Shown piece by piece: positions 35,201 to 46,636 of a stretch of DNA of 64,000 nt. The DNA comes from Bactericera cockerelli (lineage: Eukaryota; Arthropoda; Insecta; Hemiptera; Triozidae): positions 46,824,969 to 46,888,968 of the forward strand of contig CM044955.1 of assembly GCA_024516035.1 (NCBI GenBank), written 5' to 3'. Below the pieces are notes generated by a model. The model ran no database searches. It was not told the origin of the DNA and was given only the letters and a program-made list of their open reading frames with translations. How positions within the stretch are numbered: position 1 is the stretch's first letter; every line of letters begins with the position of its first letter. Both the position numbers and the translations under genes were made by a program.

Positions 35201-38172
35201 TAACTAGAATTTACTATTTCCTAATATAAAATGTAACAATGTAGCATGTTGAAAAAAAATCTTCACCCGGTCTATTGATCTATTTATTTGTTTCTAGGGT
35301 TTTCAAGTCCTCTCCGATGCCATTGGAGGGTTCGCAGGTCTTTGTGCCAGCTCACTCCAGTACCTCAAGGATGAGTACGCCACCAAGGCGTGCCTGGTTT
35401 TCCCTGTGATCCCCCCCAGAGGTTCGGACACGAACTTCAGGCTCAGAAATGTGAACTCAGCTCTCCTGGTTGCCTCACTTAGTGAGCTGGCGGACATGTT
35501 CTCCCCTCTGTCTCTCTCACCCAACTGTTGGGATCAGACTGAAAAATACTCGAAGTTCCCTCACTTGGAATATAACGTGAGTTGAAACTATCTCGTAAGA
35601 TCAACAATCTATGTAAGATCAAGAATATAATTCAACTGTTCATTTAAGTTAATTTTAAGCAACCATTGTAAACCGTTCAAAAATTTGAATTGTTAAAAAT
35701 AAAATACAAATACAAGTCTCTTTCTCTCTCCCTCTGATTATCATCTTTAGTTATTCATTAATTTGAACCAAAACGTCGATGGCACGTTGAATACAGCAGT
35801 TCTCGTTCGGTCACTGAAGTTAAGCAAAGTGAAGCGAGGTTAGGACTTAGATGGGTAAACATTCAAATTCGAACCCTGGTGATGCTATTCCTGGCCCAAA
35901 TCAGGCTAGCTGAGGTTAATTTAAGTAGCTGGTTTGTGATTTCTAGCGAGCGAATCGATGCTAAAATTACTGTTGTGATATGCAGTTGAAAGTAACGTTA
36001 AACCCAAAAAACTAAGCAATTTTGAATTACAATGATTAACCTAGATTCTCCATCTCTCCTCCTCCACAGCCAGCCCTCCCCTACCACTCGAGTGCCCTCA
36101 TCTCCTCCCTGCTAGACACAGTGTCTCTCCCCTACAGACTTCGGCCCACTGGTCTTCGTCTGAATGATCTCTGTTCCCTGCTAACCCCTGTGGGCAGGAA
36201 AGCCATTACGGCCAGTCTGACGTTGCCTTGGCCTATGAGACATGGTCAATCCCTGCTGGACTGCCTGGAGAAATGGGAGGGACCTCTGAGCACAGCGCTC
36301 ACTCCTTATTCGAACCTGGACAATGTCGCCTTGCAGGTGGTTAACTTACGCGGAGTCGATAAGACCAAGCTCTTCCCGAAGTAAGTTGTGGCGTATGCTA
36401 TTTTCGTTTTCAAAAACCATTTGGTTTTAGATGGCAGAAAAGGCTACATGCTTCAACCTCGCCTATTGGTTTACTACTTGTGTTTTCGTTTATTTTAATA
36501 TGTGTGTAATACCGATGAAAGTCACAATAGATCTAATTAGAGGTCGGTGTGATATTTGGTGCTTCTCTTGTGGAACTCCAACCAGTCTATAATAATACAT
36601 GAAACAAAACAGCTACTGGAGATGTTTTTGTCTGTGTTAAGCTTTTTCATATTGCAGTTTGCATCATGGAAATCTTTCACATAATAAGCAAGTGCGGTAG
36701 AACTTGCTTCTCATGAGGAAACTACTCTTCATCATTTTCCATTCTGAGATCAATCCACGTAAATCGTAAATCAGCGGACTCGTAGTCTGGTGGTCGAGGG
36801 TTCGTGTCCCAGGTGTGGAGAATTAGTAAGGTTGGTTTGAGAAATAATGGGATCACTGTTGTAATTAATACAAATATGATAGCTTTAGTGACCTAAAAAA
36901 TACCCCGTATCCTAATGTTAATATAAAAAATTGATTAACATTAATTCATTAATAATCAACACAGCTCCGAAATGGCTGAACCAAAGTATAAAGTTTACCG
37001 GTAGTATATTATCTCGGGAACAATCTGATATTGAATTGAATTGAATATGATAACTTTATTGAACAATTAATATTAAATTTACAATGTATTATATCTCTTA
37101 AGATAAGTCTTTTTTTTTCTTATAGGGTCATAGTGAATTTTTTTTTTTTTTTTTTATTGTAGTAGAAGATTTTATTTTTATTTTTTTAAGTCTACCTTTT
37201 TCGTAGACTTATCTACGAATATGAATTTTTTCCAAATTCCCAGGGACATGCAGAACAGGGACCGGTCTAGTAACCCCGCCTACTCTTGCACCTCCCCCAA
37301 GACCTCCTCCAATACTTCCTCGCCTGTGATATGCCGCGCACCGCGCATCGTGTGTACGGTTCCTGCCAGCAGATCAAAACTGTGAACCCGTTCCCCGACA
37401 TTTTCTCGAACCATGTGTCCCCGCACGGCTGTGTGAACGAATCCTTGGAGCAAGTGAAGCAACGTAAGTGTGAACAACTAGTTAGGTGTGTCGCTTTAGC
37501 CGCCCAATAGTTTGAATGGAAGGAAAGTTAGTGTCCGAAGCTATTAAGAATATTAAATGTATGTACAAAATGTCTGTTTAAATTTGAAAAAAAAAACAAG
37601 ACCTTGTTTAGACTGCTGGAATAAAGGGACTTTTTAGTCTCACCTCGGCAGTATAGACAAGGTAATTTCTATTCTATCTATTCTATTGAAGGATCGACGA
37701 TTAGACGATCTCTGCTGCTGAAGAGACGTTAATGAAGATAAAAAAAAAATATATTGTACGAATATTTTCAGCAAGTGTCAATGGCTTGTTGAATACACCA
37801 GTTTTTCTAAGATCACTGAATTTAAGCAACGTCCAACGAGGTGCGAAATTGATGAGCCATTTAAATTTGAACCTGCATGATGCTGGCTACTTATGGCTAA
37901 ACCCAGAATAGATGGGGTAAAGGGTGAAACCCCCGTTTAGAGAGTAACCTCCGATCACTTTTTAATTTCCAGGTGTGAACCAAGTCCCAGTTCTGGGAGG
38001 GCTACACTGTTGCCAAGGTTCCAGTGCCATGTTGTCAGCTCTACACAGCGCTGCGCGGAGTGTGAACGTCAAGTCCATACCTTCCCTGCTCTCACTGGAT
38101 AAGACAGACTATGATGAGACCCTTGAGGCTGTGATCGCCCTCAGTGACGCTTACCAGGAGCAGGACTTGTGA
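29289..38172 (+). CDS. mst: Protein misato (MSTO1/DML1 family)
   Basis: Misato proteins are tubulin-related and act in mitochondrial distribution and spindle assembly. Eight exons: 29289-29375, 30241-30321, 30599-30845, 31516-31742, 35298-35576, 36070-36380, 37244-37463 and 37973-38172, about 550 residues, the usual family length. The start MASNSGAEIVTLQFGGYTNY and ATHWWN are the conserved misato N-terminus; TPRMLLVDLKGSGGHL, DYWSDFL-like NYWSDFLKTKYHPKS, and GFQVLSDAIGGFAGLCASSL (tubulin-like glycine-rich loop) follow. All junction phases agree except within exon 7. There the frame entering the exon hits a stop, whereas the frame leaving it (DLLQYFLACDMPRTAHRVYG) is correct for exon 8. One missing base in the C run near 37290 would explain it. 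Exons 2-4 are repeated in a damaged copy right of the gap. A donor-like GGTAAGT follows the stop. Confidence 0.9.
29500..29695 (+). repeat. Dispersed repeat, family S9
   Basis: Contains GGACTATAAACAGAGAGAAG, GAAGCTGAAGTTCTCACAAT and GGCCGGAGACCATCACTCTC. It lies in misato intron 1 and is repeated in damaged form at 32036-32215. Confidence 0.65.
31115..31398 (-). repeat. SINE family S5
   Basis: Reverse copy with head AGCATGCAATTAGCTCAGTG on the minus strand, in misato intron 3. Duplicated exactly at 33656-33939 by the assembly artefact. Confidence 0.8.
31852..31951. other. Assembly gap, 100 N
   Basis: Exactly 100 N, the usual placeholder for unknown length. The base before it (31851) corresponds to 34391 in the downstream copy. 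Confidence 0.98.
31952..34391 (+). repeat. False duplicate of about 29420-31851 (misato exons 2-4)
   Basis: This segment repeats the sequence left of the gap. The first 1.7 kb carries many small indels, often homopolymer changes, that wreck exon 2' (near 32780-32862) and exon 3' (near 33136-33388). From about 33637 on it matches the first copy essentially exactly, including exon 4' (34056-34282). The match ends precisely at the last base before the gap, and unique sequence continues after 34391. The pattern fits overlapping contig ends, not a biological duplication. Confidence 0.9.
34791..34995 (+). repeat. tRNA-headed SINE, family S2, full length
   Basis: Head CACTGGTAGTCAAGTGGTTA, B box GGTTCGAATCCCACC, body TTTTTCCTCATTAATTTGAG, and tail CCACTAAAGAGTGTTATTAT. 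Located in misato intron 4. Confidence 0.85.
35775..36005 (+). repeat. 5S rRNA-headed SINE, family S4
   Basis: GTTGAATACAGCAGTTCTCG, TCACTGAAGTTAAGCAAAGT and GACTTAGATGGGTAAAC follow the order and spacing of animal 5S rRNA, including the internal promoter region. A body with CAGGCTAGCTGAGGTTAATT and a tail GAAAGTAACGTTAAACCC follow. It lies in misato intron 5. Confidence 0.8.
36772..36890 (+). repeat. SINE family S6, diverged
   Basis: GTGGTCGAGGGTTCGTGTCCC (B box region) and a tail GTTGTAATTAATACAAATAT match S6 in outline. Confidence 0.5.
37617..37690 (+). repeat. SINE family S1, tail fragment
   Basis: ACTGCTGGAATAAAGGGACT through GGCAGTATAGACAAGG then (TTCTA)n matches the 3' half of S1. 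Confidence 0.6.
37776..37955 (+). repeat. 5S rRNA-headed SINE, family S4
   Basis: TTGTTGAATACACCAGTTTT, ATCACTGAATTTAAGCAACG and GATGAGCCATTTAAATTTG match the 5S-type head. Ends just before misato exon 8. Confidence 0.7.
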
Positions 38173-38206
38173 TTGGTAAGTGAGACTGTATTATTATATG
38201 ATTGTA

Positions 38207-38515
38207 CTAGCGGGCTGTCGCCCCCTTTGCGGGCTGTCGCCCCCTTTGCGGGCCGAGGCATGGCCGTACAGCAAAAAATCCTTTTTCGCCAATGGCAGGA
38301 ATTTCGAAGTGGGAATTTCGAAATTCCTGCCATTGGCGAAATTCCTGTTGTAGTGGGAATTTTGAAAAATCCCGTCTTATTGCACATCTGGACTATAAGA
38401 CAAATCTACCTACCAAATTTCAGCTTCCTAGGACTTATCAGTTCGGAGAAACAGTGATGATTTAGTGAGTGAGTCAGTCAGTGAGTGACACTCTCTTTTA
38501 TAAGTATAGATATAT
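38207..38515 (+). repeat. Dispersed retroelement-like repeat with hairpin
   Basis: Starts ACTAGCGGGCTGTCGCCCCC with a local 20-bp duplication. A hairpin follows, with arms TTCGCCAATGGCAGGAATTT (38285-38304) and AAATTCCTGCCATTGGCGAA (38321-38340). It ends GTGAGTGAGTCAGTCAGTGA and TTTTATAAGTATAGAT, typical of truncated retroelement 3' ends. The family also appears at 18405 and 56885. Confidence 0.6.
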
Positions 38516-39880
38516 TTAACGGGACAAGCCCGATTTACATAAAAAAAAAACCAATATTACATGATAAATGAAATAAAGTAAATAAAGTACAAGAAAATAA
38601 AATTCAAACAATGAAATATTGTACTCTAGAACAGCGGTACCCAACCTTTTTGAGCCGCGACCCCCTTCGGAGGGGAAAAAAAAAAAATTTTTTTTAATGC
38701 ATGAGCAACTTTTTCCCTTCCTTAAAAAAAAAATATATATATAAAAAATAACCTCGCCTGGTGGTTACCTTCCACTGAAGAGTGTTATTATTATTCTTTT
38801 AGAATCAAATGAGATCAAATCCCACTGACTGAAACGTTGCTTCGAAATACTTTGCAACTCTTATTATTATTATTATTTAACTCTTTATTGGTCAACTTCA
38901 TGATACATTCAATAAAATAGGACATTAAAAAAAAACAGCACAATAGAATATGTAGTGAACCAAGGGGCGAGGTTAAAGCCTGTGGCTTTCTCTTCCACCG
39001 AACCCCAATTCTCTTCTTCTTCCCACCAAACTCTTCCCATTCAAAATTCGAAACAAAGTGTTGCACTCAGTGGGATTTCGGCTGAGGAGCATTCAGATTC
39101 CTGGTATGAATTCTTCTCTGTTCAGTCAACAAACTGAACAATCTCATTTCCTAAGTGAAGCTATAGGCTCGGATTTAGAGTGGAGTGAGTTCGACTCGCA
39201 CTGTGTCATGTCAAATTAGGCAGGTTGAGACACATCTTGTCGAAAATCTATGATATTTCGAACACCTATAGCAAAATCTATTACTAAACATCACACACAA
39301 AAACTACAAATGGCCGGCCCCACCAAGGTTGAATGAGTACATATGTCTTTTTTTATTTGTACTGTACATATGTCTTTTTATATCTAATAAAGTGTTGAAT
39401 AATAATAATAATAAAAATAATAATGAGGTGAGTGTGTATAACTGGTGTGATTACCAGCAAGTGGATGGTATGGGGACTCCTTGTCCTGAGCTCTGGTAAA
39501 TAAAACAATACTGTCCTTATTACTTAATCGAATCTCCCGAGATGAAACCCACTGCCTCACATTTTTTCTCATATACTAATATTATGAACATAATTTAACG
39601 TCAATGTATGTCAGTATGCTATTGTAGCATTCTAAAACTTTTTAAGATAATAATTACCATAGCCAAAATTCTGAAGTCATACCTGTCAATAATGTCTGTA
39701 TTGAGAGTACTTCAAGATTTTTTGAATGGACCGTGCAAAATCAATGTGCAAAACATTATAATCCTTTCACTTTTATGAATGATTCAATATGGTTGTATGT
39801 AGTGCCCGTCGTTGAATTACATTAATATTTGATAAATCCATGTTGGACATCGTTTTTAAAACTTCAAGGGTATTCTTAGC
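38516..39880. other. Intergenic, repeat fragments only
   Basis: Holds an S2 tail (38744-38795) and a repeat containing AACCAAGGGGCGAGGTTAAA (38950-39000, reverse of 50465-50600) with an AATAATAATA tail at 39398. No exon is supportable. Confidence 0.45.
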
Positions 39881-40065
39881 CAGCGTTGGCATGTTGAGAA
39901 CAAGTTCTCGTAAGCTTGCTGAAGTTAAGCAGTGTCTAGCGAGGATCTGACTTGGTAAGTGACCAGTTGGACCACTTAATTATTACTACCCCACTCAGGA
40001 TGGGTGAAGTTGACTAGGGTAGCTTGTTTTTGAGTTTAAAACGAATGAAGAATGAAACTGCCATC
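39881..40065 (+). repeat. 5S rRNA-headed SINE, family S4
   Basis: GAACAAGTTCTCGTAAGC, GCTGAAGTTAAGCAGTGTCT and GACTTGGTAAGTGACCAG match the 5S-type head; the body has ACTCAGGATGGGTGAAGTT. Confidence 0.7.
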
Positions 40066-40639
40066 TGAAATTACCTACATATTTCGTTACCTATACTGAG
40101 GTGAAAATTCTTATTATTATTATTATTATTTTGAGAAATACAACATGAAAACAATTTATTATTATTTAAGAGAAAACAGCATAGTACAATCAATAGTCTT
40201 AATCGGGCATTATGAAAAAGGCGATATTATTATTTTGGCTTTAATAATAATTATTGTTTGTAGGTGTGACTTGATTATTAACGACTAATTAGTCTGCAGT
40301 ATCTACCTAAAGTAATACATATAGTAAAGATAATGGAGAAACTAACATTGTAACTAAACAAGATACATCCGCAGCGGAGATTTCAAGATACACAACTCAC
40401 ACTCTTCACTACACATATTATAATTATACTTCTCTATCCAAGTACCAGGCTAGGTGTCATCTTTTTTTACTTGTGTAAAAACTATTCTTTTTTAGTATAA
40501 TCCAAGTGATGAAAGTGGTGTCGCCGAATTCAGGCCCGAAACGATGTACGGCAATGCCTCATTGTGTAGAGTAGGGTTAGGAGAAATAAATGTAAGGCCA
40601 TGCCTCGGGCCGTAACTTGGGTGCAGCCGATTAAAGTGA

Positions 40640-40848
40640 ATAATAATAATAATATCGCCTTATTTATACTGCCCGATTAAGACTATTAAAGTCCCATTAT
40701 TCCAGCAGTAAGCCCAAGACATATTATTATGTGGTAAAAATCCCAAATGGGAGGATAACTTGTCATGTCCCGGCTGGGTTTCGAACCCACGACCTCTGGA
40801 ATCTCCGGATTCACAGAGTGCCGCCTTTACCACTGAGCTACCGGGACA
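40640..40848 (-). repeat. SINE family S1, full length
   Basis: Reverse copy from (ATT)n through GCAGTAAGCCCAAGACATAT to the head GTCCCGGTAGCTCAGTGG (minus strand). Confidence 0.85.
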
Positions 40849-42570
40849 TACAACAGACTCTCAACCTACTTTCTTCTAACTATGTTTGTATAAGATTTGT
40901 GCACTATATCACTGAAGAGGTTGAGATACAGAGAGGTTTTCATAACTTTTCGGACAAACTTCTGACAATCTTACTCAACGCAAACTCAAATATCCGTTTC
41001 CGTCAGAATGTATGAAAGTATTTTTTTTAAGCATACATTGAAAAAAAAGAAATAAAAATGACTGACTAATGTTTATATCGAACTCAGTAGTGAGTGGGTC
41101 ACTCGGTCGACTTGGAATTCTTATTTGTCATACCACATCATCTTGGGTATACAATTATAATGAGAGAATCCTACTCAGGTGCAGTGGTATATCTAATTCA
41201 CTTGATTCATGATAATTTATCTTCATGTATTTGAGACGATAACCACATAATAGCTATCGCACCTAAGAACACGTAATCTATTATAATTCCATCTTATTAT
41301 AAAGTGGTAGATTAAAATAGGTAATACTAATATTGATCCGCTTGTTCTGCATGTACCTATACTGATCCCTGGTTATATAAGTTCCTAGAGTTACATTAAA
41401 AAAATCTGGTGTGACACCACACGACTTTCCTTATCACTCGAAAATATGTTCAAATCCACCACTGGTGACTCAACTTTAACATTTAGCTAAAAATCAATGT
41501 CAAAATCGTAATCAGAACCTCAAAATCATTGGTTTTGATATTTCACAACCCCCATCTGGAAAGAATATTAAAAAAGTTAGTCCTAGGGGACTCTCCTAAA
41601 ATACTGGTAAATTTGGGCCGGGTTTCAAAAAGTTAAAGATATCAAAAAAATGATCAGAAGAGACCCCTGTTATTTTTTTATAACAAAAAAAAGTTGTTCC
41701 TATAAAAATTCACATCTGTTATCGTTAAGCCAGAACGGCCAAACGACGCTAAATGGCGGTCGATAGGCCGCTATTGGCGGCACCGATTTTTTTCAAAAGT
41801 TTCGTGCTGCTTTTGTTTACAGACAGACAGATCGACAGATACACGGACCAATGCTTGAAACTTTGGATTTAGGGTTTGGGGACCCTAAAACGTGTTTTGG
41901 CACTAAAAAACTGACTATCTAAAATTTTGGGAGATTCCATTACTTCCCTTAGTATAAGGCTAAGGAAAGTAAAAAAGAATTATTCTCATATCCCCGCTAT
42001 CACGGAAGCAAAAAGTTTTTATCTCCTTCTGTGACTCTCGTCTCGTTAAGCCCATTTGTATGTATGTTACCTGGATTTTTTTGGTAAAAAAATAATCGAA
42101 AACGATAAGCAATTAAGTAGGTTTGTCTTCTGAGAAAAAAACTTGGCAATCGATTGATAATGTTGTATTTGCTTGTCTTTTTTGGGTATGCCTTCTGAAT
42201 AATTGATTCATCATTCCGGCTACTCCTGGTATTAAGTATCCGTCTCTTCTTGTTTTAAATTTGTCAAAAAAGGTATCGTAAAAAAAATCCATGTTAAAGA
42301 TTTTAGTAGGACATCTTTTTTACTCTCGCTCAGATGTCAAAACATAGGATAATGAAGCAATAAATTATCAGAAATTAATGGATCTCCAACACTCATGTTC
42401 GTCATAAATTTGGCCATAGCCACTTCCAATACAAGACCACACGTTCTGATCTTTAGCTGTTTCCATGAAATTAATCCTCTGATGCAACGTTGTCGCGTGA
42501 GTGCCTTCTCAAAACTGGTTGACAGTAAATTCCATGTTTCATTTTTTTATTCTCTTTATCTGTGGTTATA
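40849..42570. other. Intergenic, no gene seen
   Basis: Mostly AT-rich unique-looking sequence. Around 41390-41965 is a block with ACAGACAGATCGACAGATAC and a palindrome-like GGCGGTCGATAGGCCGCTA that looks repeat-derived. No exon is supported. Confidence 0.4.
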
Positions 42571-42571
42571 C

Positions 42572-42870
42572 AGCCTCCGTGGCGTAACGGTTATGACTAC
42601 TGCCCATAGTCCAGAGGTCTCGAGTTCGACCCCCGGTTGGGGCAGACTTTTCGAAGAAAATTCTGTTCCCTCCAAACACGTGAGGCTGGCCTTTCCGACC
42701 CTACCCAGGCTGGGTGAGGTTAATGTGGGTAGCTGGTGAGATTCCTTGCGAATGGAGGGTAAAACCCCCGCCCTGACTATCTATCTCAATCAGGACGTTC
42801 AAACCAAATAGAATCAACTGGTCACAATAAATCTAAGGTCGCAGTCTTAATCGTAAGGGATTTATGGACT
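42572..42870 (+). repeat. tRNA-headed SINE, family S3, full length
   Basis: Head GCCTCCGTGGCGTAACGGTT, B-box region CGAGTTCGACCCCCGG, then the central domain CTACCCAGGCTGGGTGAGGT and TTAATGTGGGTAGCTGGT. Tail: CAAACCAAATAGAATCAACT. The central domain is shared with the 5S-headed family. Confidence 0.85.
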
Positions 42871-43313
42871 ACCCTGCAACCGGGTCAGGTAATAAAAAAG
42901 TACCTATTGTGGCTCTCCAATAAAAATTCACTTTTTGATCTACTTAAATTGAATTGAATTGGAGTAGATAGTTAGACCAGTTAGGTGATGAAATTGTACC
43001 AACTGTGGCTGGCTAGCTCCTAATCATCTGTCACCTCATAGGTCATGGTGGTCTCTCCCTATGAACTTTGATTGACTCAGTAACATTTAAGTTAAATGTT
43101 ACCATTTAAGTAAATGGTTTAACTCAATCAAACCAGACTTAGTGGTTGCATTTTTCGCCAATTTATTTTATTTTTATTTTGCCAATTTTCCTGCTCGCAC
43201 TGTGCTCATATTGCAAATTTGTGTACGTGACCATCTCCGCGTCCTAAGTGGCCTCTAGCCTTATATGGCCACGAGACTTTAAGAAGTGGAACATTTTAGT
43301 ATTTTTTAGTACT

Positions 43314-43520
43314 TAGTCTGGCTGGGGGACTATAAACAGGGAGTAGACCAGCAGTCTGGCTGGGTGACTATAAGCAGGGACTAGACCAACATTGGCTTGG
43401 TTCTGGGGGCCCTTGTCAATTATTAGCCTCCTTGTAAAGACAGCGGTCGAAGTAGTGAGTCGTTTCTCCACTGTCTGGCTACCATTGTTCACGATGACGC
43501 CACGCCTCCCTATGATGTTG
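43314..43520 (+). repeat. Dispersed repeat, family S9, with doubled first block
   Basis: GTCTGGCTGGGGGACTATAA occurs twice in tandem (43316 and 43353), followed by GGGGCCCTTGTCAATTATTA. Confidence 0.65.
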
Positions 43521-43650
43521 ATTATTTTGGATGTATTTTTGATGGGAAGAAATGAGATTATGAAGTTTAATTTGAGGGTTGGGTGGAAGAGATTGCCTAT
43601 GACAATCTCTGCGCCCTTTAGTTAAGACATATGTTTTATATATATTTTTC

Positions 43651-43681
<31 letters not shown>

Positions 43682-43997
43682 GTCTGTATTGTTTTCATAT
43701 TCTGAATTTCCATGCCATCAACTAACCTCTCTATTTTAATCAGTATATACAGAAAAGTGAGAAGTTAACATATTTGTCAGTACATATGCCATAATTTTCA
43801 TAATCATAGAATTTTTTCCTGATGCGTATATGAACTATCTTATTTCTCACACACTAATGACTTGGAACAGTCCGTGAGACCAGAACCATTGCGAGCAGTG
43901 TGCGTGAACTAAAAGTCAATCAGACAATATTGTAATTTATTATCTTCATTACAACACCGCTAGGGAGCTATGCAATGGTTTTAATTATTATTATTAT

Positions 43998-44287
43998 TAT
44001 TATTAGATGAGTTTTCACAGCCTTTTCTATTTCGTAGCCATGAAACAAGAGCCTCCGTCTGTGTTGTAGCCTGCCCATCCCGTAGTATGCCTCCCCTCTG
44101 ATGAGCGAGAAGTGACATAATACTTCCCATTTAGGTGCTGAGTAAACACGAGCGCACCGGAAGGTATCCCTTACAAACAATTGTAACGAAATTAAGAATA
44201 CAAATTTTTGTTTGCACGGGGTATCGAACCCGGGACCTTCCGCATGGTAAGCGAGTGCTTATTAACCACTGAGCTAATCGCGCGCTC
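43998..44287 (-). repeat. SINE family S5, full length
   Basis: Reverse copy with head GAGCGCGCGATTAGCTCAGT on the minus strand and the usual body. Confidence 0.8.
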
Positions 44288-44296
44288 GAATTTGTT

Positions 44297-44520
44297 ATTT
44301 GGTTTAACGTCCCTTTCAACTGCATGGTCATATCACGACGGTGGTTTATTTACTGCACAAATCACAAACCAACTACTCAAATTAACCTCACCAAGCCTGA
44401 TTGTGCCAGGAACAGCCAGCATCTCGAAGGTTCGAATTTGAATGGTCACGCATCCAAGTCCTAATCTTACTGGACGTTGCTTAACTTTAGTGACAGAACG
44501 AAAACTGGTGTATGCAACGT
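44297..44520 (-). repeat. 5S rRNA-headed SINE, family S4, full length
   Basis: On the plus strand the tail comes first (TTTAACGTCCCTTTCAACTG), then the central domain (TTAACCTCACCAAGCCTG). The 5S head follows in reverse (GGACGTTGCTTAACTTTAG, CAACGTGCC). Confidence 0.75.
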
Positions 44521-44686
44521 GCCAGATTTTCCTTACAAAATGCTGAAAATGAAGAAAGTTTGAAAAACAAACTGTCCCATTTCGCCACTGTTGCAATTAC
44601 GTAGATCGGCTCACAAGAACTTGACACCGTCACAAAGCAGTTCAACTTGAAAATAAAATAAAATCGAGATGTATTGCAAAACTGTG

Positions 44687-44786
44687 NNNNNNNNNNNNNN
44701 NNNNNNNNNNNNNNNNNNNNNNNNNNNNNNNNNNNNNNNNNNNNNNNNNNNNNNNNNNNNNNNNNNNNNNNNNNNNNNNNNNNNNN
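44687..44786. other. Assembly gap, 100 N
   Basis: Exactly 100 N. Sequence right of it is an error-rich version of 45837-46345. Confidence 0.98.
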
Positions 44787-45362
44787 TTTTAAAGTATGTT
44801 GTTATTTTTAGCCATTTTAAGGGAAAAATGCTGCAAATTTACAATTCTGTTTTTAAGTTTTTATCGTAAAAATTTTGGGGGACTCTCATAAAACTTTTTA
44901 AAATTTTTTTCATGTTCGCACTTCAAAAAATTGGGGTTGAAAAAAAATTTTTGGAAAAAAAAAGAAAAATAAAATTCGGGTTTTCAGGGTTTTTTTCCCT
45001 TTAGTATGTAGGAAAGGGTATGTGGGAATGTACCTCCCTAAGAAGTTTCTATGATAAAATTTTTAAAAAAAATATTTTTAAAAAAAAAATTAATCACCAG
45101 TTTTCAAATTTAAGACCCCCAAAAAAAAAAAAACAATAGGCCCTAAGTTTAAAACCACCTGCCGACAGGTTTGGGAAACAGTTGCTGAAACAAGAAAATG
45201 CAAAAAACATTTTTTTGTTCTTTATTTGAAAAAAAGGGTTTAAAAAATTTTTTTTTAAAAAACATTTATTTTGGGGAAAAGCGTCTTTTTGAAAAAAGTT
45301 TCAATATATTTTTATCAAATTTGGTGGAAACAGGGAAAAAATTAAATTGTTAAAAATTTAAT
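44787..45362 (+). repeat. Error-rich duplicate of about 45837-46345
   Basis: Order and content match the interior of the element at 45674-46452 (GTTATTTTTAGCCATTTTAA, TTTATCAAATTTGGTGGAAA). Homopolymers are expanded and mixed bases are replaced by runs. As at the first gap, the damage pattern points to an unpolished contig end, though an old diverged copy is possible. Confidence 0.7.
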
Positions 45363-45673
45363 TGGTTATGTCAAAGCATTTTCTACCACCTAACCTTCAA
45401 AATTAATGAGTAAGAATCCAAGCCGATCCGATCTAGAGATAGTACAGATTCTATTTTATTGAACGAGTCAGGACGGTGAACTAACGAGTTCTATGTAAAG
45501 TATTGCACATTGCGTATCTATTATAATATTGGCGTTCATAGATTTACGTTTCTACTCGTATGATATCCTATGGCTGACACTGATCATAGTTATCATGACA
45601 GACTGATTCTTAGCAGTTGGCCACAACGAAGACCCTGGGCCTATGCCCTACACCCTGGTACCCACAGCTTGAT

Positions 45674-46452
45674 ATACAGGGTGTTCAGAAAATCAACCGG
45701 ACACTTTTGTTTTTTCAACTATTCGAAATCTTTTAATGATAGAGACCTGAAATTTTACTTAAATAAAAGTCAACAATATTTTGAAAATGTCCTGAAGATT
45801 TTAGAATGAAATTTAATGTCGAACAGATTTTTTGGTTGCGAATTTAGTACTGTCTGTTATTTTTAGCCATTTTAACGAAAAATGCTGCGATACAATTCTG
45901 TTTTTAAGATTTTTATCGTATAACTATGAGACTCTCATAAAATCATTTTATAATTTTCATGTTCGCACTTCTAAAATTAGGTTGAAACACACGATTTGAA
46001 AAAGAAGAAGATAAAAGTCAGGTTCACGTTCTGTTACCTAGTATGTAGGTAAGTATGTAGATGTACCTACCTAAGAAGCATCTATGATAAAAGTTAAAAC
46101 AATACTTATTAAAAAAATTAATCACCAGTTATTCAAATTTAAGAGCCCACAAAAAAAAACAATAGGTCCTAAGCTTAACACCTGTCGACAGGATAGAACA
46201 GTCTGCTGTAACAAGAAAATGCAAGAACAGTTTTTTGTTCTTTACTGAAGAAATGGTAAAAAAGATTTTTTAAACATTTACTTTGGGAAGCTGTCATTTG
46301 TAAACCGTTCAATATATTTTTATCAAATTTGGTGGAAACATGTAAATTATTGTTGAAAATATGCTTATGAAATTTCAAGTGTCTATCTTAAACAATTTTT
46401 AAGTTATTAAAAAAAACCAGAAGTATCCGGTTTTTTTCTGAACACCCGGTAT
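45674..46452. mobile_element. TIR element of about 780 bp
   Basis: Left end ATACAGGGTGTTCAGAAAA and right end TTTTTCTGAACACCCGGTAT are inverted copies, and CCGGA-ACTT follows inside each. No transposase frame. Its right terminus is interrupted by the jockey-type element, and the terminus bases reappear at 49348-49360. Confidence 0.75.
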
Positions 46453-46636
46453 TTTTTTTTATTTTTATTATTATTATTAAACAGAGTCCTTGGGGACTAA
46501 ATTTATTAATACAATCTAGTTCTTAAAACTAATAAGTATTTTTATTCTAATCTTAAACTACTAATGTAAATTAAAATAACTTATGTACATTGACATAAGC
46601 AGACTCGGCTGTTGGGTGGTTACCAGAGGAAAGTAC

